Numbered from the stretch's first letter, positions 41,951 through 51,663 are shown. The stretch: DNA of 64,000 bases from Persicitalea jodogahamensis (GCF_014651615.1 NZ_BMXF01000001.1:124001-188000), one strand, 5' to 3'. The notes: generated by a model from the sequence alone, not told the origin. A program made the numbers and translations.

Positions 41951-42502
41951 CTAGTTGTTGGTGTGATATTCTTTGAGGTCATCTTTCAGAAACCGCAAAG
42001 ATTTCGTGATATGGTATTCCACGGCTTTCTCGCTCAGGTTGAGGCCCTGGGCGATTTCGCGCACAGACTGGCTTTCAAAGCGGCTGCGCTTGAATACTTC
42101 GGCGGTTTTTTCGGGCAGGCGGCTCAGTGCCTTTTCGACGGCCTCGGTCAGCTGTGTGTAGTTGACGGTTTCGTCGGTAGCGTGATGCTGGTGAAGTTCC
42201 TGAAAAATAAGGTACTCCTGGTACTTGCGGTAGCTGATTCGGGATTTGATGTAATCATAGGCCTGATTCTTAACGGCGATGGTGAGGTACATGCCCAGGT
42301 GCCGGATTATAACGTCTTCGCGCCGGCCCCAAAGTTTGAGGAATACTTCCTGCACCAGTTCTTCGGCCTCTTCCCGGATGCCGGTCTGATGGTACGCAAT
42401 GCTATACAACCTGTACCAGTAACGACGGTATATTTCTTCGAAGGCAGTCATTTTGCCTTCCCGAAGAAAAAGTACCAAACGTTCGTCGTCGAGTTGTTTC
42501 AA
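41951..42502 (-). CDS. ECF RNA polymerase sigma factor, locus 1
   Basis: A 183-residue extracytoplasmic-function sigma factor. Region 2 (about 14-80) has FEEIYRRYWYRLYSIAYHQ, EELVQEVFLKLWGRRE and YLTIAVKNQAYDYIKSRI (-10 recognition); region 4 (about 118-175) has LSRLPEKTAEVFKRSRFE with SVREIAQGLNLSEKAVEYHI (-35 recognition helix-turn-helix). This layout is that of the large Bacteroidota family (sigma-70 family, Bacteroides expansion) that drives SusCD operons. First gene of the locus-1 operon, divergent from the small membrane protein gene at 42708. Confidence 0.93.
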   Translation of the reverse strand: MKQLDDERLVLFLREGKMTAFEEIYRRYWYRLYSIAYHQTGIREEAEELVQEVFLKLWGRREDVIIRHLGMYLTIAVKNQAYDYIKSRISYRKYQEYLIFQELHQHHATDETVNYTQLTEAVEKALSRLPEKTAEVFKRSRFESQSVREIAQGLNLSEKAVEYHITKSLRFLKDDLKEYHTNN

Positions 42503-42707
42503 GGTTTGTCGGGGCTAGGGGTAAAGGAATAGTTGCCTGTATAGTAGAGCAAGTCGACGATATCCCTAAATAATTTTAGAAAATAATTGAATTATTTTAT
42601 TCAGGATATAGAGAAACAGCTTTTGAATGCAGTGATGTAGCTTTGGGCCAAATTCTATGCAGTCTGATTGCCCAGTGCTTTTTGGCACAATAAAAGCTTA
42701 AACTAAC

Positions 42708-43199
42708 ATGATGGAAGGTGTTCCAAAAGAATCAAAAGCGGAGTTTGAGTGGGCCATGTTTTTTTCAACCTGGGGACTGGTATTGCTCGCCCTTCCTGCG
42801 CTTTATATGAGTATCACCAGTGCCCGTGAGAAAAAGCAAATCATGGAGAATCAGACCTACGAAACCGCACTAATCGTTAAAATTGAAACTATACGGAAGG
42901 GGAGACTAGCCACGCCCTTTATACGATTCCATTACCGTTATTCATTTAAAAATGAAGTACTCGAAGGACGTCAGGACTATAAGTACCAACGCTATTTTGT
43001 CAATTTTACAAAGGACAAATGGAGGTTGGTGGAGGGCAGGTACTTTCCCGTTATTCTTTCTTCGGAAGATCCGTCCAAACACCGAATATTGATGTTTTGG
43101 TCCGATTTTGGAAAGTATAGCCTCCCCTTTCCGGACTCACTGAAATGGAGCGAACGGGTATTCTATGACAAATTACGAGGTCGTTTCCCTACAATTTAA
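42708..43199 (+). CDS. Membrane-anchored hypothetical protein (DUF3592-like)
   Basis: A 163-residue protein and the only plus-strand gene between the two SusCD loci. One membrane helix (about 17-34, AMFFSTWGLVLLALPALYM) is followed by a basic stretch and a small beta-rich domain: ETALIVKIETIRKGRLATPF, IRFHYRYSFKNEVLEGRQDY, RLVEGRYFPVILSSEDPSKH. This alternation is like DUF3592-type domains, but assignment is tentative. Two adjacent ATG codons start the frame; the first is taken. A single-gene unit with no obvious partner. Confidence 0.65.
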   Translation: MMEGVPKESKAEFEWAMFFSTWGLVLLALPALYMSITSAREKKQIMENQTYETALIVKIETIRKGRLATPFIRFHYRYSFKNEVLEGRQDYKYQRYFVNFTKDKWRLVEGRYFPVILSSEDPSKHRILMFWSDFGKYSLPFPDSLKWSERVFYDKLRGRFPTI

Positions 43200-43221
43200 T
43201 TCAGGTACCCAAGGCTTTACA

Positions 43222-44724
43222 TCAACGGATCGACTGTTCCGGCAATTCTGATTTGATTCCCTCATCCAGCGGCATTTTATCGGGTTCGGCTCCGGCTTTC
43301 CGGAGCAGAGTAGCCAATTCATTTTGCAGCTCTTTTAGCTTTGTGGCGTAGGCAGGGTCATTGATCAGGTTGTGATCTTCGCCCGGATCATTGGCCAGGT
43401 TGTAGAGTTCGGCCATGTGTTGGTCGGGCGAACCGTCGCCGGCAGGATAATGCATGTACTTCCATTCGTCGGTGCGTACACCGCGAACGTTGGGCGTATA
43501 GGGAAACTGTTTTTCATAATTGTACTCGTAGTACCAGGCTTTCCGCCAATCGGAGGCATCGCCCTGTACCAGCCGTTTGAACGACTGCCCGTGGATATTC
43601 TGTAAGGCTGGAGCCCCGCACAGTTCCAGAATCGTCGGAGCAATATCCAGCGTGAGTACCTGCTTGTCTACCACCACAGGCTTGTTGGTAGGGGTCAAGC
43701 CCGGGTACCGCACTACGAGAGGAATACGGATGCTGGGCTCGTGCATGGTGCGCTTGTCCACCATACCGTGTTCGCCATTGAGCAGGCCATTGTCCGAGGT
43801 GAATACAAAAATCGTATTGTCCAGCTCGCCGGATTCTTTCAGAGTCTTATACAATTCACCCACACTATCGTCCACCGAAAGTAGGGTACCCCAGTAGGCG
43901 TGGATCATCGCCTCGAAATCCTTGACGGCCCCAGGCGAAGAGTCCGGAAATTGCTTGCGCCAGTCGAACAGCGGCCCGTAGATGCCGTGCCAGGTGTTGA
44001 GCCGTTGTTTGATCCATTCGGGCTTGTCATCCAGATTAAACGCGCTCGCCGGATAGGGGATGGGCACCTCGTCAAATGCTTTGGCGTACTTTGGCTCGGG
44101 GGTATAAAAACTATGCGGAGCCTTGTGGCCCAGAATAAGCATGAAAGGTTTGGAACGTGGTTTTTTGAGCCATTCATCGGCCATCTGAGTAACTACCGTA
44201 GTGTAGTACCCCTTGATTTCTTTGCCACCGGCTCCGTTGATGTTGAACTCCGTATCAAAGTACTTCCCCTGCCCCTTATGGGTCACGAAGTAGTCGAAGC
44301 CGGGGCGGGGATTGTCGTTGTCCTCGCCCATGTGCCATTTACCGATGTAGGCGGTTTCGTAGCCGGCTTCCTGCAATTGCCGGGGAAAACTGGGGAGGTC
44401 GACGGGATACTCCGTGAAGTTATTGACCACGCCGTGGGCATGGGCGTACTGCCCGCTTAGGATCGAGGCCCGGCTGGGTGAGCACAGGGAGGTAGTGCAA
44501 AAGTAATTTTTGAAGAAAACCCCTTCTTCGGCCAACTTGTCGATGTGGGGCGTCTTCAAATAAGGATTTCCCGCAAAACTCACCGCATCCCAGCGCTGGT
44601 CGTCCGTCAGGATGACGACCACATTGGGTTGTTTGGCTGCTTCTTTTTTGTCACAGCCGGTAAAAGCCAGCAGGAAAGCCAGGCTAAAACCCAGTTTGAA
44701 CGCTATTCGGGCAAATTGTCTCAT
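43222..44724 (-). CDS. Sulfatase lipoprotein, SusCD locus 2
   Basis: A 500-residue sulfatase. The N-terminus [19 protein letters not shown] followed by AFTGC shows a lipobox near residue 24, so it is probably lipid-anchored. Active-site motifs: [17 protein letters not shown] (metal Asp pair), [19 protein letters not shown] with the formylglycine Cys near residue 82, [11 protein letters not shown] and [14 protein letters not shown] (metal ligands), then DEGIKSELP at the end. The Cys makes it a formylglycine sulfatase, so it needs a maturase that is not in this window. It ends the locus-2 operon, 55 bases after the PhoD-like gene. Confidence 0.92.
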   Translation of the reverse strand: MRQFARIAFKLGFSLAFLLAFTGCDKKEAAKQPNVVVILTDDQRWDAVSFAGNPYLKTPHIDKLAEEGVFFKNYFCTTSLCSPSRASILSGQYAHAHGVVNNFTEYPVDLPSFPRQLQEAGYETAYIGKWHMGEDNDNPRPGFDYFVTHKGQGKYFDTEFNINGAGGKEIKGYYTTVVTQMADEWLKKPRSKPFMLILGHKAPHSFYTPEPKYAKAFDEVPIPYPASAFNLDDKPEWIKQRLNTWHGIYGPLFDWRKQFPDSSPGAVKDFEAMIHAYWGTLLSVDDSVGELYKTLKESGELDNTIFVFTSDNGLLNGEHGMVDKRTMHEPSIRIPLVVRYPGLTPTNKPVVVDKQVLTLDIAPTILELCGAPALQNIHGQSFKRLVQGDASDWRKAWYYEYNYEKQFPYTPNVRGVRTDEWKYMHYPAGDGSPDQHMAELYNLANDPGEDHNLINDPAYATKLKELQNELATLLRKAGAEPDKMPLDEGIKSELPEQSIR

Positions 44725-44779
44725 GGTTCTTTATCAAATGGAAACCTGGTAGTCTTGAATGAGTAAAGTGATCGTGCTA

Positions 44780-47404
44780 CTACCCGAGTGTTACCCGCAG
44801 GGGCTTATTGCTTCTTCCGGTGCGCACTCCTTTGAACTCTTGCCAGACGTCGCGGTCGGGCTCGCCGACGCGAACGGTGTACTTGCCTTTCTGGAATACC
44901 GGCGGACGGAATTGCTGCCCTTTGATCCTTAAGGTATATTCTATTTCGTTGGTAGTTTCGTTGATCACCTGCACCACGGCGTTGGGGTAGTCACTCACTT
45001 CGATGTCGGGTAGATAGGCGAGCGGCGTACGGCCGTAGTTGTCGTACTGATTGATGGTGATAGGCCAGCCGTCATATTGGCTGTCGGCGGTGGGCCGGGC
45101 CGGGTTGGCGCTGCGCTTCCAGCATTCGAAGGTGATCTGCCGGGAATCGGGATCGATCGTTACGATGCCGTAGCCCGTGGCGCGGTCATGAATGAAGGCG
45201 GGCTTGAGTCCCGTCAGGCGCGGGCTGGCCGCCGCGTGCACCGTGATTTTGTTCTTGAAACCATCTTCAAATTTCCCCGTGTAGGCCGGGCGACCGGGTA
45301 GGGGCTGGTGACTGGCCGGCAGGGTAGGCCACCAGCGGCGGGGAAAAATATTGTTCAGTGCCGGACCCGCGAACGCAAAGCCGGCGTCGTCGTGGGTGTC
45401 CACGCCGTAGCGAACCACCGAACCGATGTGTTGATCGCCCGCCAGGTGTAGCGTATACGCGCGGCGGATGATGTCCACGGCCCGGTTGCGCTTGCTGTGG
45501 GGCCAGCCGTTGGAGTCCATGTCGCGGGTCGGTTCGTCGCCAGAGACGTACTCGCCCAGGGGAGGAATCGGCAGGGTAGGTACGGCCGAATCGCCCGTGG
45601 AGTTTTTGGGGAGCGTAGCCAGGGTGCAGAAATTTGTCTGCGAGAGCAGGATTTTCATGCGGGCGCCGTGCTTCCAGTCGGCAGCCCATTCCTGCAAAAA
45701 TTTCTCCTGCCGGGGACCGAGCAACTCGGCTTGGGGGGCGTTGAGGTAGCTTTCGTCCTTGAAATCGAGATTGGTGATGAAGCCATTTTGAATCCCCGCC
45801 GCCGCGGGAAAGATGTTCTTGGGAGCCGACTTAAACTTACGGTCTTCAATGATGGCAAAACTCAGCGGTCCCCAGTTCCAATGGGTGTAGTACACGTCGA
45901 TGCCCTGCTTGATAGGGGTAGAGTCATAAGGATCGGGCAGGTGGCTGGTCTGGGTGTGATCCACCATTCTCACCCAGTCGGGGTGCATTTTGTAGCCGCC
46001 GGAGTCCTGCCGCAGGTAGGCCGTACCCTCGGGAATGGCGGCTTTGCCCCCTTCACCCCATACGTTGCCGTGGTACACGTCGTGATCGTCGGGAATGGTG
46101 ATGCAGGGTACATGCCGGAACACGTCGCGGTACGACCAGCCGAACTGCTGCCATTTGCGCATATAGTCAAGAATGGAGCGGTCGAGGGTAGTGGCCTCTA
46201 CGCCAAAGCCTCCCGTCACTTCGTAGAACTGATCGCCCAGAAAAAGTGCCGCATCAATATCGTGATGAAGAATGTTATCCCGCAGGTCGGTGTCGGGAAA
46301 CCCGTGATCGGTGTTGCAACTGAACAGGCCGAGCTTGATCGGCTGATCGGAGGCAGGCTCAGGGCTGATGCTACCTTCATAGTAGTAGGGAATTGCTGCC
46401 TGGTTGCCATTCTGCCGGACACTAACGGCCAGCCGGTAAGGAACGGCATCGGTTTCCTGCCAGTCGGCCAGCCGGAACGATGCCAGCAGGCTCACCGGAT
46501 CGATTGGGCTTTTTGCGACGCGTTTCCATTCACCGCCCTGTTTGAGTTCCAGAACTACCTCCCGGTCGGCTTCATGCAGGGGCGCGCAAAGGGCCGATAG
46601 CTTAACGGTACCATTGTGCAGGGTGTACTGGGCAAAATACAGCGGACCGTAGGTCCGGTCAGGATTGGAAACCACTTTGGTGCCCGTTACCTGCCAGTTT
46701 TCAAACCGGACCGACGGTGTAAATTCCTGTTGCTGGTTGGTATTGGCATGACTTACCAAAGCCACGCCACCACGCAAATCGGCTCCTGGCAGCGAATCGA
46801 CGGTAGTTTCAGCGAGCAATTTCTCCCCTTCCCGAATACGCAAAGTAAGCTGGTATTGATCGTTGGCCTTCGGTTCGCCCCGGAGTTCGAGTGTAAGTAC
46901 TTTGGATAAAGATTCGGCGGGTAACGGAGAATCAAGCGTTTTTTCGCCGACTACCCATTTGCCATCGGCCCGTACACCTGCCAGCAACCCCTTGCCGTAA
47001 ATGGCCGCCGAGCGATAGTCATCGATAGGCCCCGTGCTGCCTACCCTGAAACCCAGGACGTCTGCGGGCTCATTCCGAGCAAGAAACCGGAAATCAGTCG
47101 TGAGCACAAAGTCATCGCGCTGCGGCCCCAGCGCGTGGGTGAGCAGAGCCACCGAACGGTTGCGTCCCCGCACGTTGCATTGAAGTCCGCCGTTGTGCAG
47201 GTGCCAGTCCTGCAACCGATTGGCCCACAACGCTTCCCCAATCCAGACCCGGTCGGGCTGAGTATGCCAGGTACTTTGGTAAGGCGACGAGGCATATTTT
47301 TCTTCTAGAAATGAGGCGTTCTTGGGACTTAAAGGGCTGGGCGGGAGTACGGACAGACTGGCGGAGGCCAGCAGTGAGTTTTCAAGAAAAGTACGGCGTT
47401 TCAT
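44780..47404 (-). CDS. PhoD-like exported phosphatase/phosphodiesterase with N-terminal accessory domain
   Basis: An 874-residue exported metallophosphatase. The twin-arginine-like start MKRRTFLENSLLASASLSV suggests Tat export with metal in place. An N-terminal half (about 40-340) has beta-strand-rich segments such as FVLTTDFRFLARNEPADVLG with no clear enzyme motif and may bind carbohydrate or an added ligand. The catalytic part (about 350-760) has LGLFSCNTDHGFPD, IDAALFLGDQFYEVTGG, ITIPDDHDVYHGN and LHLAGDQHIGSVVRYG, matching the metal-binding Asp/His/Asn set of PhoD. The C-terminal tail (RVGEPDRDVWQEFKGV) is Ig-like. PhoD enzymes hydrolyse phosphodiesters; here it is grouped with a sulfatase and SusCD. 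Confidence 0.88.
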   Translation of the reverse strand: MKRRTFLENSLLASASLSVLPPSPLSPKNASFLEEKYASSPYQSTWHTQPDRVWIGEALWANRLQDWHLHNGGLQCNVRGRNRSVALLTHALGPQRDDFVLTTDFRFLARNEPADVLGFRVGSTGPIDDYRSAAIYGKGLLAGVRADGKWVVGEKTLDSPLPAESLSKVLTLELRGEPKANDQYQLTLRIREGEKLLAETTVDSLPGADLRGGVALVSHANTNQQQEFTPSVRFENWQVTGTKVVSNPDRTYGPLYFAQYTLHNGTVKLSALCAPLHEADREVVLELKQGGEWKRVAKSPIDPVSLLASFRLADWQETDAVPYRLAVSVRQNGNQAAIPYYYEGSISPEPASDQPIKLGLFSCNTDHGFPDTDLRDNILHHDIDAALFLGDQFYEVTGGFGVEATTLDRSILDYMRKWQQFGWSYRDVFRHVPCITIPDDHDVYHGNVWGEGGKAAIPEGTAYLRQDSGGYKMHPDWVRMVDHTQTSHLPDPYDSTPIKQGIDVYYTHWNWGPLSFAIIEDRKFKSAPKNIFPAAAGIQNGFITNLDFKDESYLNAPQAELLGPRQEKFLQEWAADWKHGARMKILLSQTNFCTLATLPKNSTGDSAVPTLPIPPLGEYVSGDEPTRDMDSNGWPHSKRNRAVDIIRRAYTLHLAGDQHIGSVVRYGVDTHDDAGFAFAGPALNNIFPRRWWPTLPASHQPLPGRPAYTGKFEDGFKNKITVHAAASPRLTGLKPAFIHDRATGYGIVTIDPDSRQITFECWKRSANPARPTADSQYDGWPITINQYDNYGRTPLAYLPDIEVSDYPNAVVQVINETTNEIEYTLRIKGQQFRPPVFQKGKYTVRVGEPDRDVWQEFKGVRTGRSNKPLRVTLG

Positions 47405-47557
47405 GTAAAAAGAGAGTGAGCCAGGTAGTTTCTAAGTGTAGTCTAATTTCAGGTCAGAAAAGGTAGACAGGCAAAAATTGATTCGAATATGGTTATTCCC
47501 GAAAGCATCCTGGAAGTCCGGCTTACTGCTTTTTAACCTCATGAAGTGGTTTCAGGA

Positions 47558-48718
47558 TTATTCCACCTCGATTAGATTATTCTCAGTCTTATACTGAATG
47601 AGCCGCTTTTGTACCCCTGCGTCCTTCGTATTTGCCTGTATAAGAAAGGCATAGGCTTTCTTTGAAATGAAAGGGTTTTTAACCAGCAACAAGTCAGACA
47701 CGTCCCGACAGGTTTCCGCATCGGTGGTGTGGTGCCGAAGGAACAAATCCAGCACATTGGAAATCACTTGTCCGCTGAAAGAGCCGATGTTTTTGGCCAA
47801 TAGCTTCCGGGCTTTTCCGTCGAGCGCAGGCGCTTCGTTGAGTTTGGCAAGCAGGAGTTTCTGAGTGCTGTAATTTGCTTCCAGAAGTTTCTGGGCCAGG
47901 GTACTTTGCAGGTTATCCGATGCCAGATCAGCAGCCGTAATCGAATTCAAAGCCCTTTCGGTAAGGTTGTAGTCTTTACCATCAATATAGGACAGCACCG
48001 CTTGCCGCAGGGCGGGGGTAGGTTGAACGTACCCGTTGATGTGATTTAAAGCCCAGATTTTATCACTTGGGTGGGTACTGTTCAGAATAAGCCGGATCAA
48101 TTCGGGCGTGAGCCGCTGGCACGTCAGGGCCTCGGCCTGCTGCTTAGCCGTACCGTACACGAGGTGCCAGAGTTTGTAAGTCGTAAAAGCGGCTCCTTCC
48201 ACCACATGTTCCAGCACGTTGGCCGAAGTGGCGCCCGACACCGCATCCACCTTTTCGTAGGTCGAATCCGCCGTGGGGACGATTTCGTTGTAGTGAAAAT
48301 TATTTAGAGCCGACAAAGAATCCGTCAGGATGGCGTGCAGACGGAGGTACTCGGCCTCGGTGAAAGGTTCGTGATCGTACTTACTGAGAAATTCTTTTTC
48401 GGGTAGCTCAAATCCCAGGTAACGACCCGTCACATTCCAGTGAAGTGTGATATCCAGCGGCCGGCATTTATTATCAAAGCAGACCCCGGTCCGCAGATGC
48501 CGGGTGTAGCTGATGGGGTACCCCTCTTTGGACAGGGACTGGACCAGGGTATCATTGGCAATATCGTCTTTAAAATCCACGATTTGATACAGCACCGTAT
48601 CAACCGGAAGGGGTAGGGTAGGAGGGTGGGAATACTGAATCCTGCCGGGTGGGAAGTACCCCGACAGGATCAGAATTCCAGTAAAAAGGAAGAGAAGGGT
48701 TCTGGTGATCGTTTTCAA
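47558..48718 (-). CDS. Exported protein with flavinylation motif and helical repeats, unknown family
   Basis: A 386-residue exported protein with N-terminal signal (MKTITRTLLFLFTGILILS). The N-terminal 180 residues contain a Cys pair (C80 and C85, GVCFDNKC) and the segment EKVDAVSGATSAN, in which D158-A-V-S-G-A-T164 fits the D-x-x-(S/T)-G-A-(T/S) site to which ApbE attaches FMN; T164 would be the acceptor. The C-terminal half (about 190-386) is a series of short helices (IWALNHINGYVQPTPALRQA) resembling HEAT-type repeats. Its operon has an exported FAD oxidoreductase 24 bases upstream, a natural electron partner. This is probably a covalent-FMN electron carrier; the family name is not known to me. 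Confidence 0.65.
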   Translation of the reverse strand: MKTITRTLLFLFTGILILSGYFPPGRIQYSHPPTLPLPVDTVLYQIVDFKDDIANDTLVQSLSKEGYPISYTRHLRTGVCFDNKCRPLDITLHWNVTGRYLGFELPEKEFLSKYDHEPFTEAEYLRLHAILTDSLSALNNFHYNEIVPTADSTYEKVDAVSGATSANVLEHVVEGAAFTTYKLWHLVYGTAKQQAEALTCQRLTPELIRLILNSTHPSDKIWALNHINGYVQPTPALRQAVLSYIDGKDYNLTERALNSITAADLASDNLQSTLAQKLLEANYSTQKLLLAKLNEAPALDGKARKLLAKNIGSFSGQVISNVLDLFLRHHTTDAETCRDVSDLLLVKNPFISKKAYAFLIQANTKDAGVQKRLIQYKTENNLIEVE

Positions 48719-48742
48719 GAATATTGTTCAAAATGAAAAGCA

Positions 48743-50125
48743 CTATACCAAACCGGGTACGATGCCCCCGTGCGATTCAATGAGATTTTTAAGCTCGGCG
48801 AAAGGTACCTCCAAAGGCGTGGTTCCATGCGTGTGGGCAAGCACTGCCGCTGCTGCCGCAGCCTGTCCCATACCCATCGAGGAAGCCTGCACCCGCAGGG
48901 CCGAATTTGCCAGGCGGTCGCTGCTCACACAACGGCCCGCTACGATGAGGTTCTTGCTGTTTTTAGGTATCAGCGCCCGCAGCGGAATGGTGGGTACCAC
49001 GCCTTCGTTCAGGTGCTTGGGGATGATGCCTTTCTCGTCGTGCAGATCAATGGGGTAGTAGGAGTACGAAACGGCATCATCAAACATTTTACCGGTCACG
49101 TAGTCTTCGTGCGAAATCTGATAGTGTCCGTCGATCCGGTAGGTTTCCCGTACGGCGGTTTCATTCTGGACGTCAATGATTTTCAACTTTTCCAGATTGG
49201 GCAGCGTGCGCAGAAAACGTATTGTGTTTAGCAGGGAAGCTCTTCCCTGGATATTGGCCAGCGTGTGCGACTCCGAGGTAGTGGAATCAGCCCCCATCAC
49301 GTGACTGATGTTATCGCCCTGGCTTTTGAGTAAGCCTACCACATTGTTTCGAAACTCATACTTATCGAGGGTGCCTTTTTTTATTTCCTCCTGGTACTTC
49401 TCCTTGATGAGATTCAGGTCAAGTTTCTCGAAATCATATCCGCCGATCTGGAACATCAGCGATCCGGGCTGGGTTACCTCTTCCCTCAGAACCGGGTACC
49501 CGGCCAGCGTAGTGGCGAAAGCATTGCCGGTGCAGTCGATCAATTGATTGCACTGGATTTCGGTATTGACCCCTTTTCCTATCGTTTCCACCAGCCAGCC
49601 ATTTTTCTGGGGCGTTATTTTGGTTGGAGTTTCGTAAAAACGGATGTGCACGCCGGCCTGCACGCATTTTTCCTCGATGAGCATCGCGTAAAGCTGTCCA
49701 TTGAGCCGTATCTGGTGCCGGGGGTGATTTCTGCCGTGAGGAATGGAAAAATTGGGCAGGGTGTCATCGTTGAGGTCGACGGCTTCCTTGACCAGTTCCC
49801 AACCGATGCCGGAAATCACCTGCTTGCCCCAGGCAAAGAAGATGCCCGGGTAGGCCACGCCGCCCGTGGTGGTGGTACCTCCCAACTGACTGACGTTTTC
49901 GACCAGAATTGTTTTTTTACCCGCTCGTCCCGCCTGGATAGCGGCAATGACGCCAGCCGTGCCACCGCCAATGACCAGAATATCGGTTTTGAGCGTCTGC
50001 TTTTTGATCGAGTAAAAGGCATTGACGGGTACTTCTTTCTCTTTAAGCAAAAAGTCTTTCGACGATATACCCAATGAGATGGAGCCAAGGGAAGCCAGCG
50101 CTGAGCGTCTTTTCATTTTTGTCAT
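48743..50125 (-). CDS. FAD-dependent oxidoreductase, exported, SusCD locus 2
   Basis: A 460-residue flavoprotein. The ATG at 50125 (MTKMKRRSALASLGSISLG) gives a Tat-like or weak signal peptide; the next ATG at 50116 is equally possible. A Rossmann FAD site lies near residue 50 (LKTDILVIGGGTAGVIAAIQ, with KKTILVE), followed by QLGGTTTTGGVAYPGIFFA. Later segments include CNQLIDCTGNAFATTLAG and IVAGRCVSSDRLANSALRVQ, typical of the FAD-binding oxidoreductases (FAD_oxidored family) found next to SusCD genes. The reaction is probably dehydrogenation of an organic substrate outside the cytoplasm. It starts 10 bases after susD and lies 24 bases before the flavin-motif gene. Confidence 0.85.
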   Translation of the reverse strand: MTKMKRRSALASLGSISLGISSKDFLLKEKEVPVNAFYSIKKQTLKTDILVIGGGTAGVIAAIQAGRAGKKTILVENVSQLGGTTTTGGVAYPGIFFAWGKQVISGIGWELVKEAVDLNDDTLPNFSIPHGRNHPRHQIRLNGQLYAMLIEEKCVQAGVHIRFYETPTKITPQKNGWLVETIGKGVNTEIQCNQLIDCTGNAFATTLAGYPVLREEVTQPGSLMFQIGGYDFEKLDLNLIKEKYQEEIKKGTLDKYEFRNNVVGLLKSQGDNISHVMGADSTTSESHTLANIQGRASLLNTIRFLRTLPNLEKLKIIDVQNETAVRETYRIDGHYQISHEDYVTGKMFDDAVSYSYYPIDLHDEKGIIPKHLNEGVVPTIPLRALIPKNSKNLIVAGRCVSSDRLANSALRVQASSMGMGQAAAAAAVLAHTHGTTPLEVPFAELKNLIESHGGIVPGLV

Positions 50126-50135
50126 GCTATTAATT

Positions 50136-51617
50136 TTAATAGCCCGGATTTTGATCCGTAGCCGGATCCAGGGCTTCATTGAAATTCAATTCTGAAACGG
50201 GAATGGGCCAGAGCAAATGTTTGTCGGCCACGTCGATGCCTTTCACGGCTTTGATGGTTTCCTTCACTTTGCCAATTCGTTTCAAATCCAGCCAGCGTTT
50301 ACCCAAATATAAGAATTCGTAGGCCCGTTCCTGAATCACCCGATCTATAAAAGTGGCGGGCGTGAAGTCGGCCACTTTGAAATCCACCGTAGAGGGAGCG
50401 GCGGGTGCTTTGCCATAGGCGCGGCGATGCACCCGGTTAAGCGCTTCCATTGCTTCGGGCGTTACGCTGTTGCCGGCCCGGGCCGCGGCCTCGGCATAGA
50501 TGAGCAGTACGTCGTTCAGGCCGTACACCGGATCGTCGTTCCCGGCGCCCTGCTGGCTGATGGCGTTGGCATCGGCGAATTTCGAACTGATGAGCGTGTT
50601 GGCTCCCAAACCAATATTGACCGGCTCCCACATTTTTTTGCGGATGTCGTCGCTATCCCAGCCTTTGTAGAACGATTCGGTCGTGAAGCCGTACACCACA
50701 TACGCACCGCCAAAATTGAACAGCTTGGTACTTGGATGGTTGGTGATCCAGAGCATGTAGTTGCCCTGGTTGATCTGGCGGGTATATTTCAGGTAAAAGA
50801 TTTCCTCAGAGGTACTGACCAGTTCAGGGCCGAACACCTTGGTTTGGAAGTCGCTGACCGATTGGACGGGTACCAGCGAAAACTTATTGCTTTTGATCAC
50901 ATCATCGGCTTTGTCACGCGCTTCGGCGTACTTTCCGAGAGTGAGGTATACATCGGCCAGCAGGGTTTTAGCCGCCCATTTTGTCGGTTTGCCTACTTTG
51001 GTGGCCTGGTCGGGTAGTTTTTGTTCGGCTTCCTGCAGGTCGGCGACAATCAGGGCATATACCTCCTCGGGGGTACTTTTCCTCAGGTCGTTTTGGGTCA
51101 TGTTGGCCTCGGTACGTAAAGGTACCCCCGCCCAGTTGCGTACCAGCTGGAAGTAGTTGAAGGCCCGGAGAAACTTGGCTTCGCCCACGTTCTTATCAAT
51201 ATCGGCCTGACTGATCGAGGTGCCGTTCGGGGCGTTGGCAATCACCAGATTGGCGTTGCGGATGCTCAGGTAAAAGGCGTTCCAAAGGCCCGCCACGCGG
51301 TTGATATTGGCGTCGTTCAGGCCTTTGTGCTCGTGCAGGGGCGTCCAGCTACCCCGGCCGTAGGCGTAGTCGGCTTGGCATTCCAGGGTAGTTTCGTACA
51401 CCGTATAGTTGGTACCCCGCAACGGAATATAGACGGCATTCACGGCGGCTTCGACTTCTTCGGCGGTGTTAAAGAAATTCTCGACCACGATGAATTTGGG
51501 ATTCTCTTCAAGAACGTCTTCACAGGCACCCAGCAAAGCCAACAGGGTCAGGCAAAGCAGGATTTTTCCCGGATAAGAAATGGAAAGCAGACGGCTATAT
51601 GTTTTTGATGTTTTCAT
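50136..51617 (-). CDS. susD: SusD/RagB-type lipoprotein, locus 2
   Basis: A 493-residue lipoprotein. The ATG at 51617 (MKTSKTYSRLLSISYPGKIL) leads to the lipobox LLGAC near residue 32; the longer frame from 51674 has a less likely N-terminus. SusD features: FFNTAEEVEAAVNAVYIPLR, KFLRAFNYFQLVRNWAGVPL, TLLADVYLTLGKYAEARDKA, and at the end NDVLLIYAEAAARAGNSVTP, QERAYEFLYLGKRWLDLKRI and ATDQNPGY. It is 46 bases after susC of the same operon and precedes the FAD oxidoreductase gene by 10 bases. Binding specificity cannot be told from sequence, but differs from locus 1 in much of its length. Confidence 0.93.
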   Translation of the reverse strand: MKTSKTYSRLLSISYPGKILLCLTLLALLGACEDVLEENPKFIVVENFFNTAEEVEAAVNAVYIPLRGTNYTVYETTLECQADYAYGRGSWTPLHEHKGLNDANINRVAGLWNAFYLSIRNANLVIANAPNGTSISQADIDKNVGEAKFLRAFNYFQLVRNWAGVPLRTEANMTQNDLRKSTPEEVYALIVADLQEAEQKLPDQATKVGKPTKWAAKTLLADVYLTLGKYAEARDKADDVIKSNKFSLVPVQSVSDFQTKVFGPELVSTSEEIFYLKYTRQINQGNYMLWITNHPSTKLFNFGGAYVVYGFTTESFYKGWDSDDIRKKMWEPVNIGLGANTLISSKFADANAISQQGAGNDDPVYGLNDVLLIYAEAAARAGNSVTPEAMEALNRVHRRAYGKAPAAPSTVDFKVADFTPATFIDRVIQERAYEFLYLGKRWLDLKRIGKVKETIKAVKGIDVADKHLLWPIPVSELNFNEALDPATDQNPGY

Positions 51618-51663
51618 GATTTTCTGATTTGGAATGATTAATCGAGCGGCAGGAAAGGGTACC

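Noticed and set aside
45497-46600. Long plus-strand open frame (367 codons) opposite the PhoD-like gene
   Set aside because: It is antisense to a gene with clear catalytic motifs, and its translation shows no family pattern. Long antisense frames are common in GC-richer coding DNA of this kind.
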